Part shown: piece after piece, positions 32,859 through 32,950 of the stretch
How positions within the stretch are numbered: position 1 is the first letter of the stretch
How the letters are laid out: every line of letters starts with the position of its first letter
Assembly: GCA_003194495.1 (NCBI GenBank)
Contig: PQXE01000035.1
Span: forward strand, 1-32,950
DNA from: Deltaproteobacteria bacterium
GTDB lineage: Bacteria; Desulfobacterota; Dissulfuribacteria; Dissulfuribacterales; UBA3076
Length of the DNA stretch: 32,950 bases
Direction of reading: 5' to 3'
Made by a program: the position numbers and the translations under genes
Notes under the pieces: generated by a model
Database searches by the model: none
The model's input: the letters and a program-made list of their open reading frames with translations, nothing else
What the model was told of the DNA's origin: nothing

Positions 32859-32950
32859 AAGCTCGATTTTGGAATCAACCGTGCCCTAATAAAAACTGTA
32901 AATGCCATGGACAAATAAATGCGGGCAATATCAGTTCTATAAGCACATAT
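32852..32950 (+). CDS. Insertion-sequence transposase, N-terminal part (runs off window)
   Basis: The first 33 codons: MKKARFWNQPCPNKNCKCHG then QINAGNISSISTY. The cysteines (CPNKNC-KC-H) look like the first half of a zinc-ribbon/HTH at the N-terminus of IS1-like transposases. The frame is still open at the edge, so completeness cannot be judged. The family assignment is from memory of similar N-termini and is tentative. Confidence 0.5.
   Translation, partial: MKKARFWNQPCPNKNCKCHGQINAGNISSISTY

Overview
The window reads as a chromosomal segment from an anaerobic bacterium, most likely Desulfobacterota (the former Deltaproteobacteria). This is inferred from gene order (S10-spc-alpha ribosomal cluster, then ilvBNC-psd-pssA-leuACDB-asd), from the protein sequences, and from repeat-rich spacers. 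No rRNA or marker gene is present to settle the lineage.

Layout: (1) 1-15287, plus strand: the end of tuf, then the S10, spc and alpha ribosomal operons: rpsJ, rplC, rplD, rplW, rplB, rpsS, rplV, rpsC, rplP, rpmC, rpsQ, rplN, rplX, rplE, rpsN, rpsH, rplF, rplR, rpsE, rplO, secY, infA, rpmJ, rpsM, rpsK, rpsD, rpoA, rplQ. rpmD (L30) is missing from its usual place between rpsE and rplO, where there is a long hairpin instead. map and adk are not next to secY. (2) 15288-27707, plus strand: branched-chain amino acid synthesis (ilvB, ilvN, ilvC, leuA, leuC, leuD, leuB) interleaved with phosphatidylethanolamine synthesis (psd, pssA), then asd and a class II aldolase. (3) 27892-29006: rsmD and coaD. 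(4) 29000-32950: an accessory zone with two truncated genes (PD-(D/E)XK nuclease tail, DUF748 tail), a Phd/VapC toxin-antitoxin pair, a two-gene ABC importer fragment without a binding protein, and the start of an insertion-sequence transposase.

The unusual feature is the spacer DNA. Many gaps, even inside the ribosomal operons, hold short non-coding repeats with terminal inverted repeats (MITE-like). Three families (7961-8116, 8530-8685 and 28992-29108; 11881-11989 and 25152-25261; 27709-27849) have different ends but appear to share an internal core: a GCGAGG-type arm, a variable palindromic centre and a CGACnAnCAACGnAG-type arm. Other sites share a GTAACCGTTCAC end. Further spacers carry degenerate 7-8 base tandem 'words', often folded into inverted repeats. 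Several repeats reach into genes: they supply the stop codons of ilvN and leuA, the last codons of coaD, and, as an out-of-frame octamer array, the N-terminus of coaD.

Other points of note are a KARI whose cofactor loop predicts NADH use, an L17 with a long acidic tail, a consensus promoter that would make the antitoxin mRNA leaderless, and a transposase start codon buried in a perfect 12-bp hairpin.
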